This document shows positions 1 through 52,816 of a stretch of DNA of 64,000 bases, piece after piece; the stretch's first letter is position 1, and each line of letters starts with the position of its first letter. The position numbers and the translations under genes were made by a program. The DNA is taken from contig BROG01000233.1 in the NCBI GenBank assembly GCA_030159075.1, positions 381,001 to 445,000 on the forward strand. The letters run 5' to 3'. A model generated the notes under the pieces. The model searched no databases. It was given only the letters and a program-made list of their open reading frames with translations, and was not told the origin of the DNA. The DNA comes from Atrina japonica (lineage: Eukaryota > Mollusca > Bivalvia > Pterioida > Pinnidae).

Positions 1-1084
1 CATTTAGACGTATATGGTTCTGATATTTAATTATATTTTGAGAAATTGAAACATTGAGTGTTTATGAGAAGGAGAAGAATTGCCATGAGGCATTTTCCAA
101 CAAATGTAAATTTTGACTACAATTATATGGTAGGAATCTTCAATGTTTCTATAAAAAATGGCGGAAAAAATTATCAAAAAACATCATGAAATTTAGCTCA
201 CAAATGTTAAATTATAAATTATTAATAAGTAGCATTATATAACAAAATTATCTGGGACTTTGTCAACAGTTTGAAACAAAGATAAATTTTACTCATTGAA
301 GGTCAACTCACCAACGTTGTACTGTATTGTTATTTTTACAGCTATGAAGCAGAACCTATTTTGAGAGATGTGAGAGACTTGTCTTTTAAATCCCTTTGAC
401 TTGGTGACTCAAGTTGTGAGAAAGCATCTGTATGTAGAGACCACTCTTCCGAGAGGCCATCTACAGTCATGGAATATAAATATATATTTCATCACTTATG
501 TTATTTTCTTCTTTGTTTTATAGAAAACCAACACTTTTTAAATTCTGGCAAAATCCACAAATCATACCAGAATTTGACAAATTTGTACAAATTTAAAGAA
601 GGATAATTTCCCATTTCTAAAATATAATGCATTTTAAAATTACCATGTTTATTACAGAAATGACAGTATTTTTCTCACACAGTAATTTTGTAAATTCCGT
701 AATCATTCTTTCAGTTTTATTAAATATGTCAAAATTTACCTGAAATAGTTTTATCCTCCACAGAATCATTATTATTCCAAAATAAACCAAAGAGTGTATC
801 TAAATTTTAAAAACATTAAAAATAAAAATTCAATTTCATTCATGTAAAAATAAAATACTTGAAATATTGCTTAAATTAGTGGATTCTGAGGGTGTTTAAA
901 AATTGTTGTTTTGATATAAAACAAAGAAAAATAAAAAAAAAACATAAGTGATGAATATTTATGTCCCATGACTGTATCTTCAGATATTAGTGGGGTGAAA
1001 AACCATCGGTCGAGAGAAAGACCACTTCTTGTGAGAGATTAAATCTTGAAAACCCATTGTTAGATAACCGCTTTTAATTTAAAA

Positions 1085-1205
1085 CTCATCTAGTGTTGGT
1101 GCAGGGGTTCGAGCCTGCTGTAACTTAAGCTGATTTTTGTGAGAAAGTTTGCCAGTTAAATTGCGGAGGGCTGGTGTTCTCTTCCCATTGTAACCAGGTG
1201 TTTTC
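1085..1205 (+). mobile_element. SINE type 1 fragment
   Basis: 'gcaggggttcgagcctgctg' (B box region) followed by 'ttaagctgatttttgtgaga' and 'gtttgccagttaaattgc'. Confidence 0.5.
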
Positions 1206-2003
1206 TTGTACGATTAAAAATTGAACATAACAACAATGTTAATATATATCCAGTATATGACAGTTACATGTATACCAACATAACTGAAAAATTGTCGAGT
1301 AAGGTATCAACCACCAACTAATACAAAAAAAATTTTCCTTTTTGTTAAACGTCAAACTACTGCAAGATCTAAAAACACTGCATGAATCAATGATAAAAGT
1401 TTGTCAGCAAAATTATTGAAATACATAATATTACACATCAACAGAACATATGAGTATGCACCAAAAATGAATGTTTTGTTTTTTCACAACAAACTATTTT
1501 TTTTATGCATGGTTTGCTACATGTAGTTTAAAACTTGATGATTCAGTCAAAGTTATTAATTAAATGACCCAATCACCCCAAACAAAACATGGACTCTGCT
1601 TTACGCTACTGACAATGGCTAGTCCAACTGTGTTTTAGGGAATGAATGAGCTAACCCTGTCAATCCCACTTACCATAATAGACTAGTCTAACCAAGAGAA
1701 AAGAGCATTCCATTTAGATATCTAAGGATGAAAAGGTTGCTTCATTAACTTATTTTTGCTGCATTAATTCTTACAACCATATGCAACATGAACAACTACC
1801 AGTATAATGCAAACACAGAGTAAATGTGTTTCTCTCTCTTTTTCTCTACATCAAAAGAGCCAATCAACAAACAACAAGACATTTCAAGAAGTCACACAGT
1901 TTGAAAAAGTAATAATTTAAACAATTTTTAAATAATAAAAAAATGAAGAACAAGTTTACGTAAAAAGTCGATTTTCTTTCAAGTAAAGAAAATGTTTTAT
2001 AGT

Positions 2004-2009
2004 TTTAAT
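2004..2009 (-). terminator. Candidate PHPT1 polyadenylation hexamer (ATTAAA)
   Basis: ATTAAA on the minus strand about 150 nt after the PHPT1 stop codon, the first canonical-type hexamer I see downstream. Such hexamers occur by chance in A+T-rich DNA. Confidence 0.3.
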
Positions 2010-2157
2010 CTTCTGAACATCTACAGCCACTGCTGGTGAGCCATCAGACTCAAAGAGTTGCCTCCCTTTCTTCTTCTCTCTGCCGAGAAGCAGACCAGCA
2101 AAGTTGACATTGTTGAACATCTGATATGTTAGAAAGGGTTACTAAACTGGTCTACTG

Positions 2158-44589
<42,432 letters not shown>

Positions 44590-44960
44590 CGTTTGTTAAA
44601 ATATTATTGTAAACTGATAAGAAAAAAATCCACAAGTTAAAACTTCGTAACACGTCCGGAAACACGCTGCAATGTAGGCCTAAATATACACACCGCCGAT
44701 ATCAATGTGAAACAGTATTTTACAATCAACTGGGAAATGTGAAATTTCACCGGCACTTCATATCTTTCTCCTTGTTCCGTTCTTGAATATAGGTTCCCCA
44801 ATGTCAGTGAAAATAATTCTCCACAGAGCAACGTGCATCGAGGTTGTGCAAGGTGTTTGCTTTGATGACGAGATATGATTGGTCAATAAACACCGTAAAC
44901 CCGTCGTGAGCCTCGGTATGTTTACCAGCTTATTCGCACACTGACTGATGGAGTAACAGA
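44590..44960 (-). promoter_or_regulatory. Putative PHPT1 5' UTR and promoter region
   Basis: This interval just upstream of the PHPT1 ATG is clearly richer in CpG dinucleotides than its flanks (about 18 in 370 bases, clusters near 44645-44700 and 44830-44920). It has no long repeat. No TATA box is convincing. Assignment as promoter is positional inference. Confidence 0.35.
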
Positions 44961-45690
44961 CGAAAAGTATATAGAATCGCATATATTTCATAGGTTTTTT
45001 TTTTATTAATTTAGAATCTATTTATTTTTAGTATTGTTCATTTATCTATTTAATATATACAGTAAATGTAAGATAAGTACACTACCGTCCATAGTTTTTT
45101 TTTTGTGATATGCTTTTAATATGAAATTGAAACGAATTTGTACTACCGTACTCCGACATACTGCAGGAGTTACCTGCCCATAGATGAAATAAAATTAAAC
45201 ATCTTATTCATGGGCGGATCCATGCTTTATGTACGCATTGACCGATTGAATTAGAGATCGAAATAAGCAGATATGTTACTATAATGACCCATCTTCAGGG
45301 TAAGATTTCCTTTCGCACCCACCACTTAAATACCCCCCCCCCAAATTGGAAAAGGAAGTCTTTCCAATTATTTATTTTATCAAAATTTATGTTTATTTAT
45401 AAATTTGAAACAAATTGGAATGAAGAACAACTTTAGGAAGTGGCATGTTCTTTGAATAGCCACACAAGAAACTAAATGATGTCAAAGGTAAAGACAGCCC
45501 ATTCATTTTCAGATTAAAAATTTGCCTTCAAAAACGTTATTTACATTGCATATGGGGAGAGCAAGTTCCCATCTGACCAGCTGTACAATGTAGGTAAAGT
45601 GTTACAAATTTTGACAGTGTTAGGGACTTTTGAAATAACTCCAGTTCAATCAAAAGTGACTTTGATCACTGGAACTTAATGTTTTATTCC

Positions 45691-46173
45691 TACAGAGACA
45701 TGCAAAAAGTATTCATACTTTTATTTTTTACTATGTATTTAATAAAACCTCATTTTTTCCCAAAAATATTGTGAAGCTATTTTTTATTGCATCTCAATAG
45801 AATTTTCACCACTGAAAACAAAATTGAATACAGTTTCATTATTTATTTTGATTTTTAATTTTCTGAATCGGAAATTAAAATATTTATTTATTTAAACAAA
45901 AAGTTTAAGTTTTTTTATGTGTGTGTAAGTAAAATTGTGATGTCTAATTTTTACTTTGTTTAAATTGACAAATCTTTGAAATGATACATTAGAAAATTAC
46001 ACCCACAAAACCAGTGAAACTTGGAAACATCCTCTTTTTAATGGTGAAAATTCTACTGAAATGCGATAAGAAAAGGCTTCACAACATCTTTGGAAAAAAT
46101 GTGGTTCTATATTAAATATATACATGTATATTAAAAAAATAATAGTGTATATATACTTTTTGCACGTCTCTGA
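45691..46173. mobile_element. Foldback/MITE, about 480 bp
   Basis: Ends TACAGAGACATGCAAAAAGT and ACTTTTTGCACGTCTCTGA are inverted copies. Internally, 'ttgtgaagctattttttattgc' pairs with 'gcgataagaaaaggcttcacaa'. The whole sequence can fold back on itself. Confidence 0.68.
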
Positions 46174-46781
46174 AGTTGTATCCCAGTGTAATTATTTGTA
46201 AACTAATTTTGTTGGAAATATTCTTATTTTTTTTCTTTTTTTCAATGACTGAATTTTACTCATCTTTCTTCAGTTCATTCTGATTCGCATTGCTTCTGCA
46301 TGTATACAAATGTATAATGAAACCATTCACACAGAAATCTTTACAGGTACGTTATCCCTTGTGGTCAGCATCGCTATACTCATTAGCTGCAGGTATTTTG
46401 TTGACACAATCAGATCATTTCATTATCGTAAGAATATTCCGGTACTTTAATAAATAAATAAACAAAAATCAATAAAGTGTCCAGGCTTTATAAGCATCAA
46501 TACTTTCCTGTCTACCCCAAGATGTGCATAGATATCATAGCTACCTGTTATTATAATCTATTGTACTGCCAGATATTCTATACGTTGTACAGTAATTATT
46601 TTTAGGTCAATGACATCTACATTGTGTATGTCATCGTTGATGAAATTTAATGGTCTACGTACAATGGATATACCGTATAAGATATATACGATACTCCTGA
46701 ACAAGATCATATTTCATAGAGATTTTTTTTGGTCAGATATGCAATTTCTAAATGATCCTATATGAATTTTATATTCAATTA

Positions 46782-46797
46782 TATATATATATATATA
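46782..46797. repeat. Short (AT)n at a pogo-like element boundary
   Basis: AT dinucleotides immediately before the 1-kb CAGT element. A matching 'tatatata' lies at its other end. Confidence 0.7.
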
Positions 46798-47809
46798 CAG
46801 TCTAACCTGCCATAGCGGTCACCTGTATATAGCGCGACCCTGTCCATAGCGGTCAATCTGAAGGATCCCCGTTGTATTTTACTATATAATGACCCTTTAT
46901 ATAGCGGTCACCTGTTCAACGCGGTCAGCGGCCACTTGTTTACGGCCCGACAATCGCCGATTTTTACGTATAGCGGCCATTCCACTTGAACCATGAGGGC
47001 GAGTAAATTAGAGTTATCCTTCTTGGTACTACTTTCGAAGTGCATCATGTTTTTTTCACGTAACTTGCTTTCAGCGATTCGGATCTCACCTAGACTTTCC
47101 ATTAAATCTATGTTAAACTTCGAAGCGAGATGTTTGTTTATTACCTGGATTGATTGTATAAACATACCTCCAGGCGAGGTACACACAAGTTGTTTATGTA
47201 ATTGGTTAATTGGATTATTAACACAAATAGACGGCTTTCGATGGGAGACCAAGATTAAACGATACCGCATCTCGACGACCTTGTACCAAGCTACACGTGC
47301 CTAATTGTAGTAACTACCATGCGGCATGCGGCTTTTCAACCTTTTGTTTCAAATACAGTTACCCAACTTGGTAAAACAAAAGGAAATAGGTATTAAGCGT
47401 AGTTTGCAAAACTGTTATGCTTTTCAATTGATACATGATTATCATGATTTCATATTTAATTGATACGTGTATGTGGTACTTGACTGAGGTGAAATAGATT
47501 TCTATAATTTAAGTGAAAACATTGAAAATGTGTTGGTATTTATTTAATAAAAGTTATATTTTAACTGAATTTTATTGATTTATATGCATGTATATAAATA
47601 AGAATTACATTTGGACATGTGGTTATTATTGCATATATATACATGTATATATACAAGTATGATGAGTTTGAAAGACACGCACATCAATATAGAAAAATAA
47701 TTTTGGTACATTTCACTTATCATGGCCGACCCTGTATATAGGGGTCACCTGTCTATAGGGGCCAAAATTGGTCATCCCCTTGAGTGGCCGCTATACACAG
47801 GTTTTACTG
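46798..47809. mobile_element. pogo/Tigger-like element, about 1.0 kb, transposase lost or decayed
   Basis: Termini CAGTCTAACCTGCCATAGCG and, inverted, CAGTAAAACCTGTGTATAGC, each followed by 'ggtcacc/ggccac' subrepeats, with TA at both ends inside a TA-rich tract. The interior has overlapping opposite open frames of 103 aa (plus, 46993-47304) and 120 aa (minus, 46908-47270) that extend over terminal sequence. Neither looks like a transposase. Best read as a non-autonomous or gutted relative of the shorter CAGT MITEs. Confidence 0.7.
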
Positions 47810-48147
47810 TATATATATACAGGCATTAATATCAGCAACATGGGGGTCCAGTAAAAGGCTCCATTCCCAATGCAAAATATACTACTAGTATATTTCCCCA
47901 TATCAAAATTTCCCAATTACATGTAGCCTCACTTTTGGTACATGTATATAGAGAAAGGAAAAATTTACAACTTAAAAGTATTGCTTAATTAAAACTTCCT
48001 TGTCGTTAGATGAACCTCATGTCGTCAGTTTAATAGAAAAGTTACTGTAAACAAATCAGCTAGGTTTTGTATCTTTATATTTACTAGTATTTTGACCGAA
48101 CCAATTAAAAGGGTACAGGACTCTGTCCCAAAAAGGGTCTATTAACC

Positions 48148-48174
48148 ACCGATATATATATATATATATATATA
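48148..48174. repeat. (AT)n microsatellite
   Basis: About 13 AT units. Confidence 0.85.
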
Positions 48175-48391
48175 TGTTTCAAGTCAGTGCTTTTTATGCT
48201 GTTTTCATGGGAACGCAAAAATCCATTTGTTCCAATTCGTTTTTAAACCATAAACAGAGCCAAGGTCAATGTCTTGACTAACAACTGGGTATGGTGTATT
48301 GTGATATAAAACTACACACAACTTCCCAACAAAACCAACATTGTCCTGGTTGAAAAGGAATAGCTGTTTGCCCCCAAACATCACTGTAGTA

Positions 48392-48620
48392 ACATCTCCG
48401 AGGCCAAGTGGTCAGAGCATCTTGCTTTGAATCATTAAGTCTCTCATTTCTCCTCAGCACAGGTTCCAGCCCCAATGGAACCTGAGCTAATTTTTCTGAG
48501 AAAGTTTGCCAGTTTACTTGCAGAAGGCCAATGGTCTCTTCCTGGTTACAAAATGTAACTGACTTCTCTCATTAAAAACTGGCTGCAACCATATAACCGA
48601 AAAATTGTTGAGTGTGGTAA
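48392..48620 (+). mobile_element. tRNA-headed SINE, type 1
   Basis: 'tctccgaggccaagtggtca' head, 'acctgagctaatttttctga' and 'tgccagtttacttgcagaag' body, 'attgttgagtgtggtaa' tail. Confidence 0.7.
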
Positions 48621-48704
48621 CCATCCGACATTCTGGCTATTTACTGGTAGTATTGCCCTTAGCATTGCATCTCATCAAGGATATGACCTTGACATCATCT
48701 ATTT

Positions 48705-49127
48705 CTATTGGAGGAACACATGATTGAAAACTACTGACGACTCTAGGGTAGTGAAAGAACATGTTCTCATCAGATCTCGCCCAATCACCGAGACCACAAT
48801 GGAGAACAAAACAAAGAAGTCGAACACAAGGATGGACAATAATTGCAATATTAGTGGTTCACCATATTTGTTCTTCTCACTCCTGATAAAAAGGTGGTGT
48901 GAAAATTTGTATCGAGAAAAGTGTTCTAGGTTGATATTCTTCACATATGGACGAGCTTTCTTACTCAAGAACATCTCGCCCAAGGAAACCAATGGTGAGT
49001 GAACAACATAAGTCTCTTTTAGGTTGAAGTATGCAAGTCTCTGGACGTTGAAAAGATGCGAGATAACAGGACTCCACAGTGGTAATTTTGATAGGGCATT
49101 GGATAGTGACTTATCACATAGGTATTG
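48705..49127 (-). other. Unexplained open frame, possible exon or gene remnant
   Basis: 140 codons open on the minus strand, ending at a stop at 48705-48707. They include QYLCDKSLSNALSKLPLWSP, LVSLGEMFLSKKARPYVKNI, LEHFSRYKFSHHLFIRSEKN and then a hydrophobic 20-residue membrane-like stretch (LLSILVFDFFVLFSIVVSVI). Composition is more protein-like than neighbouring frames, yet I do not recognise it and see no clear acceptor. The internal ATG is at 48990-48992. Confidence 0.3.
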
Positions 49128-49884
49128 TCATGGTGCCTTAGGGGCGGATCCAGGATTTCAAGTCAGAGGAGACGTAAGTCTAGAATGTCTTTGGCAAGAC
49201 CCAAACATTTTAGGAATTTATTTTTTTTTCTCATCTTTTTATTCAGATTTTGCTATGTTAAATTGCGTACATCATTTTCACAAAAGAATAAATATGACAG
49301 ATCTAGAGCCAAACAGATAAAAAGAAAGGACAAGAGGAAGAGACAGAAAGGAAAAATGACAGTGACAAATTAAATTTGCATAGCAGAAATTCTTTCTTGC
49401 ATTCAATCAAAATTTATATGTTATTTTGGGAATTTATTGCTAATTTTCCAACATTTTATAGAAAACAAGTGTAAATTAGCCTTTGTTACTGGAATAAATG
49501 TAGTGGAACAAGGAAATGTTTGTCCATATTGAATATGCAATCATCTCCATGTATAGAAAGTAACGGGAGTTTGTCTTATTTGTTGCTGTTTTTTTTCACC
49601 TGATTAAAACCACAGAAAAACAAGTTTGTTCAAAATAATTGAATGCAAATTTCCGATTTACAACATATGGTACCGATATGATGTGTCAGTAGTATACAGC
49701 CTGTCCATTACGGTTACTTGATTAGTGTAAAACAGAATGTAACGATCAGGAAAATTATCCAGTACATAATACGTCCCTGTTGAATAAATATTCTCTATGA
49801 TGGAAATGATGGTATGTGCTAGGAAAGATATTGCTTGGCACCATAAAAGTAATGTAATGTATGGTTAAGAGTATGCTTTAGATT

Positions 49885-50300
49885 TGAAATTTTACAAGTG
49901 CTTGTTTGCAACAGTGACTCTGACCTTTGAGGTATGACCTTATTGAGAACAACTTTTCTGTGAAGTTTGAAAACATTCCCTTTTGTGGTGTGTTAGATAT
50001 GCTCTTGACAAAAAAAAATTTGCAGACTGCCATGATGACCATGACCTTTGATATATGACCTTGAATCAAGATCATGACACATCATCTTTTTATGAACAAC
50101 TTTTATGTAAAGTATGAATATATTCCAGTAAGGCATAAAGAAGTTATGGGCCATACAAGTGAACAGACGCATGGCAAAACCACAATACATCAAGGTATGA
50201 CCCTGATTCCAGGTCATGACACACCACCTCATTGAGAACGTCTGTTGAGTGAAGTCTGAAAATAATCTAATTTGTGGTGTGCGAATTATGCTCCGGTTGT
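49885..50300. repeat. Tandem-like repeat of 'tgacctttgaggtatgacctt' blocks
   Basis: Three degenerate units of about 120-170 bp, each with 'gaccttgaatcaagatcatgacacatcat' or a variant (key words 'gaccttga', 'catgacaca', 'gagaac', 'gtgaagtntgaaaa', 'gtggtgtg'). Confidence 0.55.
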
Positions 50301-50708
50301 TTTTTATTTATTCTTATAAACAGCTCACTGAAAATAAATAATTACTGACAAAGAAAAACAATGCAACAATTTATTAACATACATGTATATTAAACAACGG
50401 AAAAGAGAAATAATACAGTCAAAACTTTCATGAACCAGCCAAGTGTAGCTAATTTTACCCTGGAGTACAATGGACTTTACTAAAAACAATAACATGGAAA
50501 AGCCCAAGCACATCATAAGGGATGAATGGAATAACCCATTTAACAACCTCAAAACAAAAAATGGAACCTACTTAAGATTCAGCGACAAAGGCTAGTCTAT
50601 AAGCTTTTCAGGGTGACTTAGAAATCTGTTCAGCTGTGATGATCCTACATATACCCAAAGCAAAACTAAAGCATCAAGTCAGTAAATAAAGTAAGGCATC
50701 TCTCTTAT

Positions 50709-50710
<2 letters not shown>

Positions 50711-50740
<30 letters not shown>

Positions 50741-50945
50741 GGACACATACATGCACACAAAATACAAAACTGCAAATTCAGATGGAAACACAAGCACATG
50801 GCCACTTTCTTTACAGATATTCACAATTATACACATGTGCACACACACACGCCAACACATATGCACACAAAACTACAAATTTAGATAGATAACACAAGCA
50901 CATGGCCACTTTCTTTACAGATAATCACAATTATACACATGCATG
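50711..50945. repeat. (CA)n followed by a roughly 110-bp tandem duplication
   Basis: ACACAC at 50711-50740. Then 'gcacatggccactttcttta' plus 'cacaattatacacatg' occurs twice, spaced about 110 bp apart. Confidence 0.75.
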
Positions 50946-51140
50946 TACACACAGTTATACATATGAACATGAAGTAGAACCTTGCTATATCAACAAGCTG
51001 ATTAGTCTAAATTCATGTGTCTTTATCTTACTGTATTCAATTTGGATATCTAAAATACATCAATCAGAATTCTGCATACAATGCAAATCAAAATAAAACT
51101 TTCAGTCAAAGTTTCCAAATTTGGTGTAAGCAAGTTTGAA

Positions 51141-51231
51141 TTAACTCATCAACCCCTGACAAATAATGGACTCTTCTGTAAATCAATGACATGAACTAGT
51201 CCAAATGTGTCTTAAGGGGTAAATGAGTTAA
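51141..51231. mobile_element. TTAA-type MITE
   Basis: TTAACTCATCAACCCCTGACA ... TTAAGGGGTAAATGAGTTAA, with TTAA at both ends. Confidence 0.75.
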
Positions 51232-51630
51232 ATGGTACCTTGGCAAGATTTTGCAATTTATGTTCTAATTTTTTGTTAACAAAGACAGAGGGTAATAGTA
51301 GTACATGTTTATGTTGAGTGGATAAGGATATATCCACCCCCCTGAGTTGTAAGAATCTGTTTGTTGTAGATTCTTAACAGAAGAGCGAACATTTCCTTTC
51401 AATGACTTTGTAGTTTTGATTTTTCTTTCACAAATATAATTCAGTTTAAGACATGGTTATCTTGGAAACTCTGTATGTATCTCTGATAACTTTCATAACT
51501 TTTCCAAAATATTTCACAGATGAATTTATTTTATCATTTGTGATAACTGTCGACCAAAATCTCCATTTCGGCCAGGTATGCTCCAAAGTCCCTTCCAAAA
51601 AACACCTGGCCGGCCACATATACATGAATA

Positions 51631-51775
51631 CAGTGGTACCTTGTTAGACACCTCGCATGGCAGACCACCTTGTATTAAGACTAAATATATGTACATGTAT
51701 TCAGTCATACATGAAAATTTCTTAATAAAAATTCAATCAGTCCAGCCCCTCACTTAAGAGACCACCTTGTTAATC
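51631..51775 (+). mobile_element. Partial CAGT-type MITE
   Basis: TA|CAGTGGTACCTTGTTAG followed by 'agaccacctt' and 'taagagaccacc' blocks. The 3' terminus is not found. Confidence 0.45.
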
Positions 51776-52181
51776 ATGTCTTTTATCAAAATATCTTTAT
51801 ATAAAATGAACACTCTGTGAAAAAAAAAATCAAAAAAAATCATGAACTTCCTGTCGGATCTATGTAATTTTTTGTTATAATGCTGAAAAAAAATTCAAAA
51901 CTTGGATGGATTTCTGAACTCTAATTTTCAATTGGAAATTTTGCACTGCAACTTCTGATTAACTTATCAACCCCTGTAGTCACAAATGGACTTACCCAGT
52001 TCAAAGAATAGTAAAATCCAATGTCAGCATTTGGGAGTGTCTGATTTAGTATAAAACTTATACAATAATTTTACATGCAATATTAGCTTGTTTGTTCCTC
52101 ATCAATCCAAGTAATAAAAAAAGGATTATTTTTTCTCTTTGGAAAAAAAACCCTATAACTAATGCCCTTTTAAGTAAATCT

Positions 52182-52272
52182 ATAACCCTTTCAACCCTAC
52201 AGACCATAATAGACTAATCTTAAACTATAGAAAAGATCATACCACTCAGATACTAGGGGGTGAAAGGGTTAA
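52182..52272. mobile_element. TTAA-type MITE in the 3' UTR of the unrecognised gene
   Basis: 'ataaccctttcaaccctacag' through GGTGAAAGGGTTAA. It begins 12 bases downstream of the stop codon at 52284. Confidence 0.65.
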
Positions 52273-52283
52273 GTAAAGTTTGT

Positions 52284-52816
52284 TCATTCAATTTCTGTAA
52301 ATGCTCGGTTTTTAACTATGGCAGTAGGTTTGGGTCTGTCGTCATCATGTTCTAAAATACTCTGCATTTCCATATTTATTTCAACATTTCCTGTTTCCTC
52401 ATCATATTGTCCAACAGGAAGTGCAAAAAACAACGGCACATTTGACGGATTTTTGTCCAGTTCTCTCTCTTGCATAGTATGTGATCTTTGCAAAACAAGA
52501 GAATTATCAGATGAACAATCTAAAATATTCTCCTCTGTCACGGTTTCAACTTTCACAGTCTGTGGCTCTCCACATAAGTTCGAATTATCATTTGCAGATA
52601 TATTCGTAGCCTCTGTTATGTAAGAAAAACTTATTCGGGGATGTTTTATAGGGTCATAGACCTCTGGTTCATTTCCTGTCTTTGCAATTTCCTGCTTTCT
52701 TCTCTCTGCAATTCTGCCACTACTCCTTCGCTCCACATTTGCATATCTTTCCATTTTCCTCTGTGTAGCCTCCATCTTTTTCAGTTCTGCTTCTGAGAGT
52801 ATGGTCTCTCCATCTT
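52284..52816 (-). CDS. Unrecognised nuclear-type gene, terminal exon
   Basis: Acceptor TCTGTTTAG|AAGATG follows the phase-1 donor of the penultimate exon. 533 nt encode (E)DGETILSEAELKKMEATQR, a basic coiled-coil-like KMERYANVERRSSGRIAERR, then KHPRISFSYI, an acidic tail and KNRAFTEIE. TGA is at 52284-52286. A TTAA-type MITE begins 12 bases after the stop, so it would be part of the 3' UTR. Confidence 0.9.

Larger units (their letters stand above)
1..2157. other. Downstream of PHPT1: no gene seen
   Basis: A+T-rich non-coding sequence. It holds a fragment of the tRNA-headed SINE (1085-1205), a degenerate CAGT-type MITE remnant (about 955-1060) and a degenerate TTAA-type MITE (about 1651-1740). 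I see no exon. Confidence 0.7.
44590..52283. other. Intergenic interval between the two genes
   Basis: Both genes point left, so PHPT1 is downstream of the larger gene, 7.7 kb away. The interval holds a foldback element, a 1-kb pogo-like element, SINE copies, a CA-rich duplication, and one unexplained open frame near 48.7-49.1 kb. Confidence 0.6.

Noticed and set aside
46908..47304. 120-aa (minus) and 103-aa (plus) frames as a gene
   Set aside because: They lie within the 1-kb pogo-like element, run into terminal repeat sequence and show no transposase motif.
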